Of a stretch of DNA of 64,000 bases, positions 11,495 through 21,984 are shown piece by piece. The stretch comes from Symsagittifera roscoffensis (taxonomy: Eukaryota > Xenacoelomorpha > Acoela > Convolutidae), in NCBI RefSeq assembly GCF_963678635.1, contig NC_087065.1, positions 15,289,853 through 15,353,852 on the forward strand, read 5' to 3'. How positions within the stretch are numbered: position 1 is the stretch's first letter; the number at the start of each line of letters is the position of its first letter. The notes beneath the pieces were generated by a model. It was not told the DNA's origin. It worked only from the letters and a program-made list of their open reading frames with translations, and made no database searches. The position numbers and the translations under genes are program-made.

Positions 11495-13775
11495 CAGGAA
11501 AATCCTGTTTGCATGAGCTACTTCCTTTTTCAAATAAAAGTGTATTTGTGAGAAAATTGTATTTATCTTCGAGCGGGATCACTTTTTGGATGAATAATAA
11601 AGGAAAATATTGATTTATCGACGAAATTTTTGTTGTTTCCGATCATTTTTGTATCTTAAAATTGTTAATGTGTAATTTTCAAGTTGTTTTTGGTTGATTC
11701 CAGTTATAAAGCCGTACTGGTTTCTTGATGTACGACCCTTAACTCTACGTTTTCCTTTAAATGTTGATGTTGATGTAGCTTCTGAGTCCGAAAGTTTTTT
11801 TGATTTTCTATCGGGTTTTTTTTTATTGAACATTTCAGGTCTTGAAGTTATTGTATTGTATTTGCAACTGTTCTGAAAATGTGTTTCGTCGTTTCGAAAA
11901 CCTTCCTTTGATAAATTGCTTTTGCTTTGCTATACTGTCTTTTTTTGTGTTTGTCTTTATGATCTGATAAATCCTATTGTCAGCCTACGAGGTGTGAGTA
12001 CAAGATCGTATCTTTCATTTTTAATTGAACAATTGTGTAGTATGATAGTTTGTTTACTGCCTAGATTATCTCTCGACATAACTTTTGGAATGATGGATGC
12101 AATCATTCTGGGTTTACGGTTTCTGTTTTCTTGAACTCTTAGTTCTTACTGTTTTTGTGTGGTTATCTTAACTTGGGGCAAAGATTGTCGTGGTTGACGG
12201 GTTGGAGAGAAAGTATAGCAATTCGTGAGAATGGTTTTCTTCTTTCTCGTGACAGTTTTTTAATATATGATGGACCTACTTAATCGTACCTAGGGGTTGT
12301 GATTTGTGATCAAGGGTTGGAGAATAGAAAATCAATCCACAAGATTCAGGTATTCTTAGAAAACAGGTAGATCGTTAGGTACGATTTTATGATATACAAA
12401 CTTTTTAAGGGTTTTAGCCTGGTTCATCTAAGAGGAAGACCTCATGTGAAGGACGAGTAACTGAAATTCTTGAATGTCTATCTTAAATAAAAGGAATAGT
12501 TTTTTCAAACGTTTCTATTAGTCCTGGGTCGTTTCCAAGGTTTAGAGAGTGAATCAACGTTTTAGGTCACTTGACACTTTGAAATTATGAGGCGGAGAGA
12601 TCAAATTCATTCTATTTGATGCAAAGGAAGCATTGACGATCAGAAATTGAGTTAAGAAAATGATTTTTAGTTGAATTTAAAGATCCAACGAAAGCCTTGA
12701 TGATCTGTTTACTAAATAAAAGTGAAATAGTAAAAGCAAGGATAAGCCTTGATAAGTTGTAATGTAAAAGTTTAAGTTTTTAAGAAAATTTAAAGTTAAG
12801 ATTTAATTGATATTAAATTTTTGGGTTCATGCTATTATGTTTTAGGTGATGAAGCTGGGATAAAGAAAGGATGTTGTGTATAAATCAAAAGAACTAACAA
12901 TAATTTTATTACTAACTAACTTTTTTTTATCCAATAAACTTTTTTTATTCAAATGTTTTGATTTACTGCTGACTATGGGGGGAAAACAGTGCTCGTTTTA
13001 TCAGTCATTATTGTTCAAACATTAGGTTTAGCATCAATGGAGTTGAAAATTTAATTTTTTAATTTATTTTGATGTCAATGAATGAAAATCTAAATTTGCT
13101 GCATAAAGTACTCTAAATACAAAAACTTGTTCCGTTTTTCGTCGTACTATCATGTGATAGATTGGTAGTTGTTGACGCCTTGATCTTTCTCTTCTTGCAA
13201 AACCTGTTATTTATCGTATCGTTTGAAAAGTTGGCGTATTTTCATTGAGACGTAAAGACATTTCTATTAAATTGTCTATTCCATCTAACATTTTTGCAAA
13301 TTTGCAATTGTTTAATTCTAATTTTAATTGTCTAATTCTTGGTTAACTAAGGTCTTTGTTGGAGACTTATGATCGCACTAGATGAGTTATGATCTTTTGG
13401 TTATACTCATAGAGTAATTTCAGATAAAGTGCCCCGTCTGTTCGTCACGCTATCTGATTTTCGGCCGGATAGGTTCGTGCAATTTCTTAGTCTAAAAAAC
13501 ATCTTAATCTTACTTTCATATTTCCTAGTCTCAGTAGATTTAGTGTATACTGGTTTTCGCGAGTTAGTTCTTGGAGTTTATCCATAAGGAGTACAACTGT
13601 AGTCTAAGATTTATTCAAATTGTTCTGGTGCTGAAACTACAAGTAGTTTCAGCACGTACTTATAAGTGTCAATGTTAGTGATGGAGTATGATTGGTTAGT
13701 TAGTAGTTTTTTTTTGTGATAATTTTGTCATCAATATAATTGGTTTACAAATACTAGTTTAGAACTGGTTCCAAT
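11495..13775 (-). mobile_element. Large env-bearing Ty3/gypsy LTR element, copy B: 5' end fragment
   Basis: This is a fossil fragment of the same family as copies A and C. From its 5' side (high coordinates) it has an LTR of about 0.93 kb (12,848-13,775), a leader with stem-loop words, and part of ORF1 (about 11,615-11,880, with the SDSEATS and ITGINQ words shared with copy C). Inside the LTR/leader (about 13,030-13,250) it has a relative of the MSLRLN short ORF. It stops at the junction with the polymerase copy 2 flank near 11,495, and the rest of the element is not in the window. It is broken and looks old, with more differences from C than A shows in the LTR. Confidence 0.75.
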
Positions 13776-15145
13776 CCGATGCATAACGCATGACAGAGAC
13801 TATCAGAAAGGATGAAACTTTGAAGAAGTAAAAAAAATTAAAATTAAAAGAAAGGTCTATTAAATTATTTTTTAAGAATGTTATATTGTAATTCATTTTT
13901 CTAAAAGTATCTTGCACCATAATTAGCTTTCATATAAGATACTTATGAAGTTTTGACAAAACAAATGTATTGATTTAAAAAATTCTTACAAGTTTCTGAT
14001 AAGGTTTTGAGTTTAACCAAGGCGCGGATTCCAGATAACCACCTCAAGAATGAATTAGAAGCTTTATCTTTAGATTTTAGCACTTCACACTGATGTTTTT
14101 GCAGCTCCACTCACATTATTTTATTAGTAGTGCAAGATGGTTAATTTTTGGTATTTTTGCGTTCCAGGTTTTTTCCGCTGTCCGCAGTGGCGAAGGATAC
14201 TAATTTCAGCCAAGGTATATAATTTGTACGTGTCAGATTTTTTTAAGATTCTTGTGAGCAAATAAATTGATCTTTTCTGATGACAATGGATTATGTTAAG
14301 AGTTAACATGTGTTAAACCTTCACCTAATTACACATAAAATTATAAAGTTTGATTAGCTTTCTAACTCCACTCTGACACCGCCATTTTCAAAATAACGAT
14401 TGCAGAATGATGAAAACCTCGAAAAAATTTTCAAGCAATCAGCTAAACCAATTATTTTGTTGTTTACGTTTTTAAAAAACACAAACCGACTTACCGCGGA
14501 TCCTTGGGTGAGAAACGTTTGATAAAAAACCGCCTCAAAAAGTAGAATTACGGAAAAAAAGGTTCGATACCTCTAGCATAACCAATTGCATTGCGACCCG
14601 TTCGGAGTTCCATTTTTGGTTTTTCTCTCACTCTCTTTGCAATAGATATAATTGTAAAATAATTTTTAATAACCACTCCTTTTTCATAAATAACTTTCTT
14701 GTTCTACTGCAAACTCATGCTGTTTAAACTCAAATGCAGGCTGTTCTTAGACAGATCCAGGGGCGGATCTAGAATTTTCTCGAGTGGGGTGGATTTTCAA
14801 AAAATTTTCGAAAACTTTGACGACCTTTTTTTTGTTTTTAGGTTGACCAAATTGATTTTTCGAGCTCTCCCCAAGCACTGTTTTGCCCCTATTCTGGCAA
14901 AATTTTCTGCGCAGCAGGCAAATTTTTGAAAAAAAAAAACAGTCAAAAAAGCCATTTTTGGGCACTTTGTAAAAAATTTTGACAAAAAAAATTGCGATTT
15001 TTAGCACGCGCTCCCCCTCAAAGTTAGTATATATTGGCGGCGAGGGCGCCTTTAGAAAATTTTTAGGGTGGTCTATTACCCGGAATAGTACAAAAAAGTT
15101 CTTTTGGGTCGGCAGGGAGTCCAATTCCTGAGGGGGGGGGGCTCG
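13495..15145. repeat. Segmental duplication, left copy (partner 16,256-17,930)
   Basis: From inside the LTR of copy B through about 1 kb of non-element DNA and into a hAT-like element, this stretch matches 16,256-17,930 in the same order and orientation, over 90% alike by eye in the parts compared. LTR and flanking DNA are shared together, so this is a duplication of a segment and not two independent insertions. Apart from the LTR and the hAT end I see no gene in it. Short minus-strand frames (14,124-14,309 and its partner) are not preserved as coding. Confidence 0.7.
13628..13655. other. 28-base palindrome in LTR of copy B
   Basis: GTGCTGAAACTAC, then AA, then its exact reverse complement. 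The same structure sits at the same LTR position in copies D (16383-16410) and C (47989-48016). Confidence 0.75.
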
Positions 15146-15190
15146 CCCTTTAAATCCCCCCTCGTCACGGCTGTTATCCTCTGCATTAAT
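14758..15190 (+). mobile_element. hAT-like non-autonomous DNA element, left copy
   Basis: It begins CAGGGGCGGATCTAG right after GACAGATC (14750-14757) and shares its body with 17,532-17,987. The body includes the words GACCAAATTGATTTTTCGAGC and GCACGCGCTCCCCCTC. The left end agrees with the right-hand copy. The right end does not, and no second GACAGATC follows, so this copy is incomplete or rearranged there. It has no transposase. Confidence 0.6.
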
Positions 15191-15239
15191 GTAGAAGCTA
15201 GCATGATAATGCAAAATATTGCCACTCATAAAAATCAAA

Positions 15240-16560
15240 ACCAACGTGACTTATTTGTTACAGTGGTGTAATTGTTGCTGGTTATGAAGTTGTCTAGTTC
15301 ATTTTCGAGTTCTGTATCAACGGGTCTAGAGTGGTCAGGTGGGTCGCTAGTCAAAGTAAAGTATGTAGGGGTTTCGTCAGTGAGGTAGGAAGGGGCTGAG
15401 GAGGGTTCATTGGAGGTTTGAGTGCGGAGGTGTTGAAAGGGGGGTTGAGAAAAGGTAGATGGGCTAGGCTCGGAGTCTGCAAATTCGTCGGGGCTTTCAA
15501 TATCGGAGTTCTTATTTTGTGAGATGGTATTATATACTGTAGTTGTGGAGTTAGCCTCGGAATCCATGCTTAATGAATTATTAGTATATGATTGTTCGGG
15601 ATAATCAGGGAAATCAAAAAGTGGTAGGATCGGAGTGTGGCGTTTGAGATGGGATGGCTACGAAAGGGAACGGTTGAGGGCTCCAATCTGGCGGCTCATC
15701 GTGAGCTGAAAAAATGGTTGTTCTGAGAACGAAAATTAGTGGTATTTGATTGTTCTTTATTTGTTCATATGTTTCTTCTATATCTGGTTGCTGGGCCATA
15801 ATGTGGGTAACGGGGCATTGTGGATAACTATGAATAGTAGAGTTGTGCTATGTTAGGTCTATATTTCTGTAATTTTTGTAATACTAAAGATAATGGATGG
15901 TTATTGTTTAAGGTGTGTAATTGTGGTGCACTAGGTGTTGTATTTTTGATTTCTTGTATGTTATCGCATGCATTTCGTGTGGTTGATAGCTTTTTATTAT
16001 ATTACATTATTTGAGCGTCTAAAAAAAATTTTATTAATTAAAGGTGAAAAAAATTCGAAAAATCTTGCGAAAAGTATGCGTGTTACACTTGCTATTTTTT
16101 TTGTGTGTATTGCGCACGTATTATGGATTCCTTTCAATAATGAGAAGAGGAATCCAAAAAAGTTAAACTTTGCATATAGTATAGTCAATCTTTCTAAGAA
16201 GTAATAGGGCCATCCTAGAAAGGCGAGTTCATTTTTCAAATTTACAAAACTAAAAATCTTAATATTACTTTTATATTTCCTAGTCTGAATAGATCTAGTG
16301 TATACTGGTTTTCGCAAGTTAGTTCTTGGAGTTTAACCAGAAGGAGTACAACTGTATTCTAAGATTTATTCAAATTGTTCTGGTGCTGAAACTACAAGTA
16401 GTTTCAGCACTTACTTATAAGTGTCAATGTTAGTGATGGAGTATGATTGGTTAGTTAGTAATTTTTTTAGAGATAATTTTGTCATCAATATAATTGGCTT
16501 ACAAATACTAGTTTAGAACTGGTTCCAATCCGATGCATAACGAATGACAGAGACTAGCAG
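15240..16560 (-). mobile_element. Large LTR element, copy D: LTR piece next to Env/post-Env piece
   Basis: This is a fossil fragment. The LTR part (about 16,256-16,560) has the palindrome GTGCTGAAACTAC at 16383. The part to its left (about 15,700-16,250) matches the C-terminal end of Env in copies A and C, including the membrane segments. The part at 15,240-15,699 matches the start of the post-Env ORF (TVYNTISQ and DEFADSE words). The Env stop and post-Env start overlap as ATGA (15696-15699 on the minus strand), as in A and C. It is clearly broken and most of the element is absent. Confidence 0.7.
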
Positions 16561-17930
16561 AAAGGATGAAGCTTCGAAGAAGTAAAAAAAACTTAGAATT
16601 AAAAGAAAGATCTATTAAACAATTTTTTTATAAGAATGTTATATTGTAATTCATTTTTCTAAAAGTATCTTGCACCATAATTAGCTTTCTTATAAGATAC
16701 TTATGAAGTTTTGACAAAATGAATGTATTGATTTAAAAATTTCTTACAAGTTTTTGATAAGGTTTTGAGTTAAACCAACGCGCGGATTCCAGATAACCAC
16801 CCCAAGAATGAATTAGAGGCTTTATCTTTAGATTTTAGCACCTCGCACTGATGTTTTTTACAGCTCCACTCACATTGTTTTATTAGTAGTGCAAGATGGT
16901 TAATTTTTGGTAATTTTGCGTTCCAGGTTTTTTTCGCTGTCCGCAGTGGCGAAGGATACTAATTTCGGCCAAGGTATATAATTTGTACGTGTCAGATTTT
17001 TTTTAAGATTCTTGTCCAGCAAATAATATGATCTTTTTTGATGACAATGGATTATGTTAAGAGTTAACATGTGTTGAACCTTCACTTAATTACACATAAA
17101 ATTATAAAGTTTGATTAGCTTTCTAACTCCATTCTGACACCGCCATTTTCAAAATAATGATTGCAGAAAGATGAAAACCTCGAAAAAATTTTCAAGCAAT
17201 CGGCTAAACCAATTATTTTGTTGTTTACGTTTTTAAAAAACACCAATGTATATAAAATATACAAACCGACTTACCGTGGATTCTTGGGTGAGAAACGTTT
17301 GATAAAAAACCACCTCAACAATTGAAAGTACGGAAAAAAAAAGCTTCGATACTTCTAGCATTACCAATTGCATTGCGACCCGTTCGGAAATCCATTTTTG
17401 GTTTTTCTCTCACTCTCTTTGCAATAGATATAACTGTAAAGTAATTTTTATTAACCATCATAAATAACTTTCTTGTTCTACTGCAAACTCATGCTGTTCA
17501 AACTCAAATGCAGGCTGTTCTTAGACAGATCGAGGGGCGGATCTAGGATTTTCTCGAGGGGGGGGGGGGGGGGGGGGTTTCAAAAAATTTTCAAAAACTT
17601 TGACGACCTTTTTTTTGTTTTTAGGTTGACCAAATTGATTTTTCGAGCTCTCCCAAAGCACTGTTTTGCCCCTATTCTGGCAAAATTTTCTGCGCCGTAG
17701 GCGAATTTTTGAAAAAAAAAAAACAGTCAAAAAAGCTGTTTTTGGGCACTTTTTAAAAAATTTTGACAAAAAAAAATTGCGTTTTTTAGCACGCGCTCCC
17801 CCTCAAAGTTAGTATATATTGGCGGCGAGGGCTCCTTTAGAAAAATTTTAGGGTCAGTCGGTCAAAAATGGATTTCTTAAAAAGTATCAAAGGGGGATCC
17901 TTTGGGTCGGCAGGGGGTCGAATCCCTGAG
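16256..17930. repeat. Segmental duplication, right copy (partner 13,495-15,145)
   Basis: This is the second copy of the segment described at 13,495. It includes the LTR piece of copy D, about 1 kb of anonymous AT-rich DNA and most of a hAT-like element. Small differences and short indels separate the two copies. I see no gene here. Confidence 0.7.
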
Positions 17931-17987
17931 GGGGGAGGAAAAGCATCCACCCCCCAGCCGCCCACCTCCCCCCAAAATCAGCCCCTG
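17532..17987 (+). mobile_element. hAT-like non-autonomous element with 8-bp target duplication
   Basis: The element is 456 bp with ends GAGGGGCGGATCTAG and a right end that reads CAGGGGCTGATTTTGG on the other strand. It is flanked on both sides by GACAGATC (17524-17531 and 17988-17995). An 8-bp duplication together with CAGGGGC-type ends points to the hAT superfamily. It contains a run of about 20 G near 17,560-17,578 and no coding capacity. Copies in other places (14,758 and, inverted, 40,722-41,100) show it is a dispersed family. Confidence 0.7.
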
Positions 17988-17995
17988 GACAGATC

Positions 17996-18510
17996 ATTTT
18001 CTTATCGAATCGGATAAAGTTGTTCACAGTTACATTTAAACACTTCCATTTAAACACTTTTACCCAGCTTTTTATTAGGTTCTATTGAGACAATAAGAAT
18101 AGGATTAGGATCTGTATTAGAGTTGAAGAGTTGCAGAAAGTTGCCCGATCGACAATGAGCTAGGGCGACGAAAAGACTGTTTATCAAATCCGAAAATACT
18201 CTATGAGTTATGTCCAATCTTGGATCTTCTCATCTGGTCCAACAAGTCTCCAAAAATTCCTTTAAACTTAAATTAACTTAAGCTATTTTGAAAGACTTCC
18301 GTTTCTACGTCTCAACAAATCGATCGCAAAAGTTTAATCTCGAACTGAGAAAAGAATCAAAATTCTTCATCAAGTACAAGCGACAAAAACTTTGCAGTAT
18401 TTTCGAGTCTAGACTAATCGGTTTCCAAAATCCATCCAAAAAACCTAGTCATCAACAGTACTCTTTATACGGTTTGCAGAGTTTGCTACGAATTGCAAAA
18501 ATCAGAATTT
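17996..18510 (+). mobile_element. Diverged LTR fragment, copy E
   Basis: The words TTAGGATCTGTATTAGA, ATACTCTATGAGTTAT, TCATCTGGT and CTACGTCTCAACAAATCGA follow in the same order as in the LTR of copy C (about 48,090-48,430). Similarity is lower than between A, B and C, so this is the oldest or most distant relative in the window. It is a fossil, and no internal element parts were recognised beside it. Confidence 0.5.
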
Positions 18511-20170
18511 TTTGAAAACTCTTTCGCCAGGTTCGAAATAGCAATCATTAAAATGCTAAGCTAACCTCAGTTCACATACTACTTATGAGTGTTACAAAAA
18601 CTTTAATGAATGCCATAAATAGCATCAAAAAATGTATTTATTTGAACCTAAACTGTTCTTGCAAATTTAAACTCAACCAGATCATTAAACGTGTCTTACT
18701 ACCATCTAGTTTCAATTCACACCCCCAACCCTTCAAAATGTACCAGCATTGACTATTTCGAATCATCAAGATTTGATCTTGGATTTCCGAAAAAATTAAC
18801 CATTTTTAAACTGTTTAAACAGTGTCTAACGACTGATGGCAGAAAATTTAATTCACCCCACCTTTGGCGTGACCTAGCATAGAAACAATTAGCAGCAAAG
18901 AACAAGCAAGCTTAACAGAGTGATAGTTTACTTACTTCTAAGTACACCTCAGCCCTGTAGATCGATTCACAATTCACCAGTAGATTATCATGTTCTTATT
19001 TCTAGATGGATCTCGTTGATCTTGGTAGTCTTGGGAAGATGTGTCAAGACTTCTGATCGATGCAATGAAATGTCAATTTTGTTAAGTTGGAAGCGAGACT
19101 TGGTGTATAATGAAGTTTGACCTGTTCGCGTGAAGTGCCAAGTGACTAGGATTCTTACGTGTACTCAATATCGAGATGGCCATTGGTCTGGTTCAATGAA
19201 TTTCCTTTGCTGCGATGCTGAGTCCGTACTTTAAATCCATTGAGGGTAGTGACTGAAGGCATCAAATTGAGTAGACTTGCCATTACGTAGTTGGAGTGTG
19301 ATTGGGTTGTCAAATTATTTGCTGCTCGTCTTGGGACCTTACGAAATCTATACATACTGTATTTATCTTTTACATGTTAGTTTAGTTTTAAGTTATGATT
19401 TACTGGTTATGAGCAACTCTTGTCAAAAATAGAGTGTGGGTCACAAGGCGTGGATGTAGCGCGGTGGGTTAGGCCGGCTATAGAGCATGCTCAGGACGTC
19501 ACTCTGGTGGGTTAGGCCAGGAAAAGGGTATAATTTTATGGTCTCTTTGTGTAGAGTCCCTTTTTGTGTTAACCTTTTGTTTTTTTTCTACTCGTTTTTC
19601 TCTTGTTTGTTTTGGTTGTGTCCTTTTCTCAAAAATCAAATACTTTGGTTTGGGTTTGTTTTGCGACTTTTTTGTGTTTTTTCGTTTGTGGTAAGACTTG
19701 AAAGTGGTCTTCAAAAGAATAAAATATCCAGTTTTCAGCTGGTTTTAATCTCGTTTGGGTTTTAATCTGGTTCGTTTTTTTTAAACAATTCTTCGTCGGC
19801 GAGCTGTCCGATTGTGGAAAGAGTTTTTATGGGTGAGTGAATGATTTGAATCGATCAAAGAAGCGTCTTGTAGAAAGGTTAGTACTGTTCAAGTTTATTT
19901 GAATTTTTTAAAGAAATTACAGCAGGAAATTTTAAGCTTACTGCTTTTTGGGGAAATTTAATTTATGAATATACTGCTTTGTATGAAGAATTTTATTGCA
20001 ATGGGATTTTTCATAAATTTACTGCTTTTTGGGGGAAATTTTTTTCTTCTTTTCAAATATACTGCGATTTGTTATTACAAGTTTCTTTTGTTTTGATTTC
20101 TAGAAAAAAGTTTTCAGTTTTAAATTTGGTTTTGTTTGTTTTAGATGATTTTGCGATGAAATCTAAAAAG
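18511..20170. other. No gene recognised; intergenic DNA
   Basis: Only short unsupported frames occur here. The region has two GGTGGGTTAGGCC words near 19,460 and 19,507, annotated separately, and three scattered TACTGCTTT words near 19,940-20,025. Nothing resembles a conserved coding region. Confidence 0.5.
19445..19522 (+). repeat. Possible tRNA-type SINE head (A box only)
   Basis: TAGCGCGGTGGGTTAGGCC resembles the RNA polymerase III A box found at the head of many tRNA-derived SINEs. GGTGGGTTAGGCC returns about 47 bases later. I see no clear B box (GGTTCGANTCC) and no tail, so this is a fragment at best. Confidence 0.25.
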
Positions 20171-20173
20171 AAA

Positions 20174-20238
20174 GTGAGACCTTTCAATTCATTTTACCCA
20201 ATTCATAAAGAATCTAATACGTGAGACCTTTCAATTCA
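20174..20238. repeat. 18-bp direct repeat at the 3' edge of LTR copy A
   Basis: GTGAGACCTTTCAATTCA is at 20174-20191 and again at 20221-20238, 47 bp apart. It lies just outside the last recognisable part of copy A. It is too long for an ordinary LTR target duplication. Confidence 0.6.
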
Positions 20239-20268
20239 GCAAAAATCCTCAAACCCCACATCAACTAG

Positions 20269-21984
20269 TCAGCAAAAATCATGTGGGAAGATGTCGTGAA
20301 TGATGTGTGATGATGTTAATAGTTTAGCAAGTAAGCGGGTGATGTATTTTGTTTGCAAAAATGGCCAAAGCAGTTCAAGTGCTTTGATGATCTTGTGCTC
20401 TTCTCTATTTGACGAGAATTCATACGATGTGTTTTGAATTAGGTTATAGAGCTTATATTTGTATTTAGAGTTATGGATGTATTCTAGGATCGGAATTTCA
20501 ACGGGCTGTATATATTCATGGGGGATTATTAGTGGACGGGATTCATCAATGCTGAAAGTTCTGGTTAGTGGGCAGAATATATACATTTGTCAGATGTGAT
20601 CGTAATTTCGGATGATTCCTTGCATGTTAGCATCTTTCATGCAATATGTGAAGTTTAGAAAGAATGGTGAGGTGTATTTGGAGTTAATAAACTGGAATCG
20701 ATGATATGGGTTTCGTGATGGTGTGTTAGTTGTGTAATGGTATTGTATGAATTTATAGTAAGTGTATGTGTGAGTTTGTTTTGTGCGTAACATGATTTGA
20801 TGTGAGCAGTGTAAATCGCATTCTCGTGGTGTTAGGAAATGAAAGGTTAGTGAAAAATGGTTGAATTTGTTGTGTGTCGCAAAGTGCTATGGAGATAATG
20901 TGGTCTTATTTGTTTATTCATACAATTAATAGTAAAGACGTATCGTGACTTGATAAAAACTTTTCTGTTAGTTGTGGATTTGCATTAGTATCATCATCTA
21001 GAAATATATCACGCTCATTCGTATGAGCGTGCAATGGCGTAATCATAGTGGTCGATGGAAAATTGGTTAGCTTTTGTGCGGTGAATCTAGTTAGTGTTTG
21101 ATTATATCCGAGGTTGGTGAATTGTTTTTCATGAAGTGCTGTGGTTAGATGATATAGTCTAGTTGAACATAACTATTATCGTCGGGATTGTTTTATAGTG
21201 GAAGTAATGAGGGATTACTAAAGTTTTAAAAATGAGGTCCATGAAAGTGTGGAGAAAAGGGCATTTTCGTTAACATAAATTGGTTGTTTGTTGTTAGGAT
21301 CCGAGTGGTAGTAGGTATATTGAGGAAAAATGGCAGGCATACTTGTAAAAATTGTTTGGTGTTAGTATGAAGTGGATGAGTCGTAAATGTTTGAGCTGGT
21401 TGAGGTTTAGAAGGGGAAGGGATGTCGGGAAATTTTCGTTCAAATACTCTATGGGCTCGTGTGTCTCCAGTGGTTGATGTGGGGTTTGAGGATTCTGAAC
21501 ATGTCGTTGTTTGTGAGAGGTGATGAATGGTTAAATTGTTACAGTGGTGTAATTGTTGCTGAAGGGTTATGAAGTTGTCTAGTTCAATTTCGAATTCTGT
21601 ATCAACGGGTCTAGAGTGGTCAGGTGGGTCGCTAGTCAAAGTAGAGTATGTAGGTGTTTCGTCAGTGTGGGAAGAAGGGGCTGAGGAGGGTTCATTGAAG
21701 GTTTGGGTGTGGAGGGGTTGAAAAGGGGGTTGAGAAAAGGTAGATGGGCTAGACTCGGAGTCTGCAAATTTGTCGGGGATTTCAATATCGGAGTTTTTAT
21801 ATTGTGAGATGGTATTATATACTGTAGTTGTGTAGTTAGCCTGAGAATCCACGCTTGATGCATCATTAGCATCAGATTGTTCGGGATAGGAAGGGAAATC
21901 AAAAAGTGATAGGATCGGAATGTGGCGTTTGAGATGGGATGGCTACGAAAGGGGACGGTTGAGGGCTCCAATCTGGCGGCTCAT
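20269..21984 (-). pseudogene. Copy A: post-Env ORF region (fossil)
   Basis: This matches the ORF that follows Env in copy C. Shared words include TVYNTISQ, DEFADSE/DKFADSE, FSQPPFQP, LDNFITLQQQ and a RKFP word. It begins with an ATG overlapping the Env stop as ATGA at 21981-21984. The first part is rich in Ser, Thr and Pro. The lower-coordinate part (about 20,269-20,800) lies beyond what copy C shows before the window ends, so the gene or a further gene extends there. It is broken, and no known family was recognised. Confidence 0.6.

Noticed and set aside
14124-14309. 61-residue minus-strand frame with a partner at 16,900-17,085
   Set aside because: It appears twice only because the segment is duplicated, and the two readings drift apart by small indels rather than by coding-type changes.
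17558-17578. Run of about 20 G, possible G-quadruplex
   Set aside because: The related hAT copies have shorter or no G runs here. It is more likely polymerase slippage or an assembly artefact than a functional site.
19445-19522. tRNA gene
   Set aside because: There is an A-box-like word but no B box, and no cloverleaf could be drawn.
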